Notes under the pieces: generated by a model | What the model was told of the DNA's origin: nothing | Seen by the model: only the letters and a program-made list of their open reading frames with translations | Database searches by the model: none | Shown here: in pieces, positions 6,318 to 7,586 of the stretch | Position numbering within the stretch: the first letter of the stretch is position 1 | How the letters are laid out: every line of letters starts with the position of its first letter | Origin: Flammeovirgaceae bacterium | Lineage (GTDB): Bacteria > Bacteroidota > Bacteroidia > Cytophagales > Cyclobacteriaceae | Direction: 5' to 3' | Assembly (NCBI GenBank): GCA_003228395.1 | Contig: QIDJ01000070.1 | Location: 1 to 7,586 of the forward strand | DNA: 7,586 nucleotides | Program-made: the position numbers and the translations under genes

Positions 6318-7403
6318 TTAGCCAGAAATAAAATCGTCTAAAATGGTATAATCCCACTGGTCCTTATCATCGTAAATAAGATTTCCCTCAGAAATCCGTA
6401 GCGGCGAGGGTATGTTGTTGGCAAACAATCCGCCTGTACCTAACCCATGCACCATGCCATTATCAACCTTCTTTGTAAATTGTGCAATGGCATTTAATCC
6501 AATATTTGATTCCAGCGCCGACGTGATCCACCAGCCGATATGCATTTCACCGGCCTGCCTTATCCAGTCAAGCGTTTCCATAAATCCGCCCAACAGGGAA
6601 GGTTTAAGAATGATGTATTGCGGCCTGATGAATTTCAGCAACTCCCTTTTGTCTGCCGACCTCCCAATCAGTTCTTCATCCAGTGCAATTGGTACCGGGG
6701 TAGTTTTGCACAAACGCGCCATTTCAATTTCATTGCCCGGCATTATGGGTTGTTCAATCGAATGAATGTCAAATTGACACAATTTTTCCAGATGGACAAG
6801 CGCATTTTCGGCCGTAAATGCCCCATTGGCATCCACTCTTAGGGTTAACTCTTTCTCAGCTAAACCGTACCGCAGGGATTCTATCACGTGTAACTCTTCA
6901 TCGAAATTTATCGCACCAACTTTCATCTTTATGCACCGAAAACCGGCCTTTATTTTATCTCTGCCCTGGTTTAGCATTTCACGTTTGCTTCCCATCCATA
7001 TCAACCCATTTATCGGGATTGGAGCCCGGGAAAAATAGAATTCATTGCTGAATAAGAGCCTCTTACCACCCTGTAACAGATCCAGCATGGCCATTTCAAG
7101 GCCAAACCGTATCGCAGGATACGCCTTGCCGGCCAGTTCTTCAGATAGATAGTACACTTCGTCAGGAGTTTCCGGTAGCGCCTTTTCGGCCAGTAGTTCC
7201 ATACATACATTAAGCTTTTCCTCGATAGTATCAATATCATCAATGCTTAAACCGGCCAGAGGCGCGCATTCTCCGAGTCCGTACAACCGATCGTCAGAAT
7301 CAGTGATTTTGATAAAATAAACCAGCCTCTCTTCCAGTACACCCCGCGATGTACCTGCCTTGAAGTTGAATTTTAACCGATACCTGATATACGACCCCTG
7401 CAT
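6318..7403 (-). CDS. menC: o-Succinylbenzoate synthase, enolase superfamily (EC 4.2.1.113)
   Basis: The protein has 361 residues and dehydrates SHCHC to o-succinylbenzoate, a cytoplasmic step of menaquinone synthesis. The enolase-superfamily capping domain covers about residues 1-125 (YGLGECAPLAGLS at 41-53). The barrel carries the expected catalytic set: K159 and K161 in CIKMKVG, metal ligands D191 in VDANGAF, E217 in SIEQP and D242 in LDEEL, then K267 in IILKPSLLGG. The C-terminal WWITSALESNIGLNAIAQ and HGLGTGGLFANN tracts are those of Bacteroidota MenC. Dipeptide epimerases and muconate cycloisomerases share the superfamily, but the SALESNIG and LKPSLLGG motifs favour MenC. No other men gene is in the window; MenC fits an organism respiring with menaquinone. 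It is divergent from queA across 114 nt and is separated from the xyl operon by about 200 nt. An imperfect -7 word, TTTATTTG (minus, 7418-7425), lies just before the start. Confidence 0.93.
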   Translation of the reverse strand: MQGSYIRYRLKFNFKAGTSRGVLEERLVYFIKITDSDDRLYGLGECAPLAGLSIDDIDTIEEKLNVCMELLAEKALPETPDEVYYLSEELAGKAYPAIRFGLEMAMLDLLQGGKRLLFSNEFYFSRAPIPINGLIWMGSKREMLNQGRDKIKAGFRCIKMKVGAINFDEELHVIESLRYGLAEKELTLRVDANGAFTAENALVHLEKLCQFDIHSIEQPIMPGNEIEMARLCKTTPVPIALDEELIGRSADKRELLKFIRPQYIILKPSLLGGFMETLDWIRQAGEMHIGWWITSALESNIGLNAIAQFTKKVDNGMVHGLGTGGLFANNIPSPLRISEGNLIYDDKDQWDYTILDDFISG

Positions 7404-7503
7404 GTATGAATTTTTTCCAAATAAACAACATACTGATAAAAGTTATTGCATAAGCCTCAAAGTAACATTTTTAAATCTAATCATTAAAAATTGTCCGGCA
7501 TCC

Positions 7504-7511
7504 TATATTTG
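7504..7511 (+). promoter_or_regulatory. Candidate -7 promoter box (TATATTTG) for queA
   Basis: TATATTTG matches TAnnTTTG perfectly and ends 6 nt before the queA ATG. A TTG occurs at 7491-7493, but only 10 nt upstream, too close for the usual 19-21-nt spacing; no TTG is found at the expected distance. If the box is used, transcription would begin at or within a few bases of the ATG. Confidence 0.5.
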
Positions 7512-7517
7512 CGTGAA

Positions 7518-7586
7518 ATGAAAGAAACATTTTTTCCCGATATCAATCTGGCGGATTACACCTATGTGCTCCCGGAAGAACGCATT
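7518..7586 (+). CDS. queA: S-adenosylmethionine:tRNA ribosyltransferase-isomerase (N-terminal 23 codons; runs off right edge)
   Basis: The frame from ATG 7518 reads MKETFFPDINLADYTYVLPE followed by ERI and is open to the edge. The stretch ADYTYVLPEERI is the typical QueA start, comparable to DFSFELPESLI in E. coli QueA, here preceded by about ten extra residues, as I recall being common in Bacteroidota. QueA transfers the ribosyl part of SAM to preQ1 in tRNA to form epoxyqueuosine. The evidence is short but distinctive; the catalytic body lies outside the window. A perfect TATATTTG box lies just upstream. Confidence 0.75.
   Translation, partial: MKETFFPDINLADYTYVLPEERI

Noticed and set aside
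1..7586. CRISPR arrays, tRNA or rRNA genes, transposases, phage or defence genes
   Set aside because: No spaced direct-repeat array, no tRNA or rRNA signature and no transposase, integrase or nuclease motif was seen on either strand; the genes are metabolic or envelope functions.

Overview
The window looks like chromosomal DNA of a member of the phylum Bacteroidota. The pointers are a TonB-dependent receptor with the Bacteroidota layout (signal peptide, STN domain, carboxypeptidase-regulatory-like domain, plug), promoter boxes of the TAnnTTTG type, starts mostly without a clear Shine-Dalgarno, a long (class II) xylose isomerase and a menaquinone-type MenC. Class or genus cannot be fixed from this stretch. 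All complete genes lie on the minus strand; only a gene fragment at the right edge is on plus.

Reading the minus strand in transcription order, from high to low coordinates: (1) menC (6318-7403), o-succinylbenzoate synthase of menaquinone synthesis, is divergent from queA (7518 to the right edge, plus), a tRNA queuosine gene of which only the first 23 codons are present. (2) A 199-nt spacer with degenerate CTTTGTG-type repeats precedes a three-gene sugar operon: a sugar phosphate isomerase/epimerase-like TIM-barrel protein (5060-6118), then xylB (3514-5022), then xylA (2174-3517). XylA and XylB convert D-xylose to D-xylulose 5-phosphate; xylA starts inside the xylB stop (ATGA overlap). The TIM-barrel protein belongs to a recognisable but functionally undefined family, and its link to xylose is the main open functional question here. 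No xylose transporter or regulator is present. (3) A gene-free stretch of over 430 nt (1738-2173) holds a compact GC-rich repeat cluster on its xylA side and, on its other side, a promoter candidate for the next operon. (4) A two-gene envelope operon follows: a secreted protein of unknown function (988-1725) whose stop overlaps the start of a TonB-dependent receptor by one base; the receptor runs off the left edge after 329 codons, within its plug domain.

The genes are mostly ordinary and well conserved. I found no clearly new system. The points worth a second look are the repeat cluster next to xylA, the palindrome and -7 box in front of the receptor operon, the TIM-barrel/xylBA association, the secreted partner of the receptor, and a possibly leaderless queA transcript.
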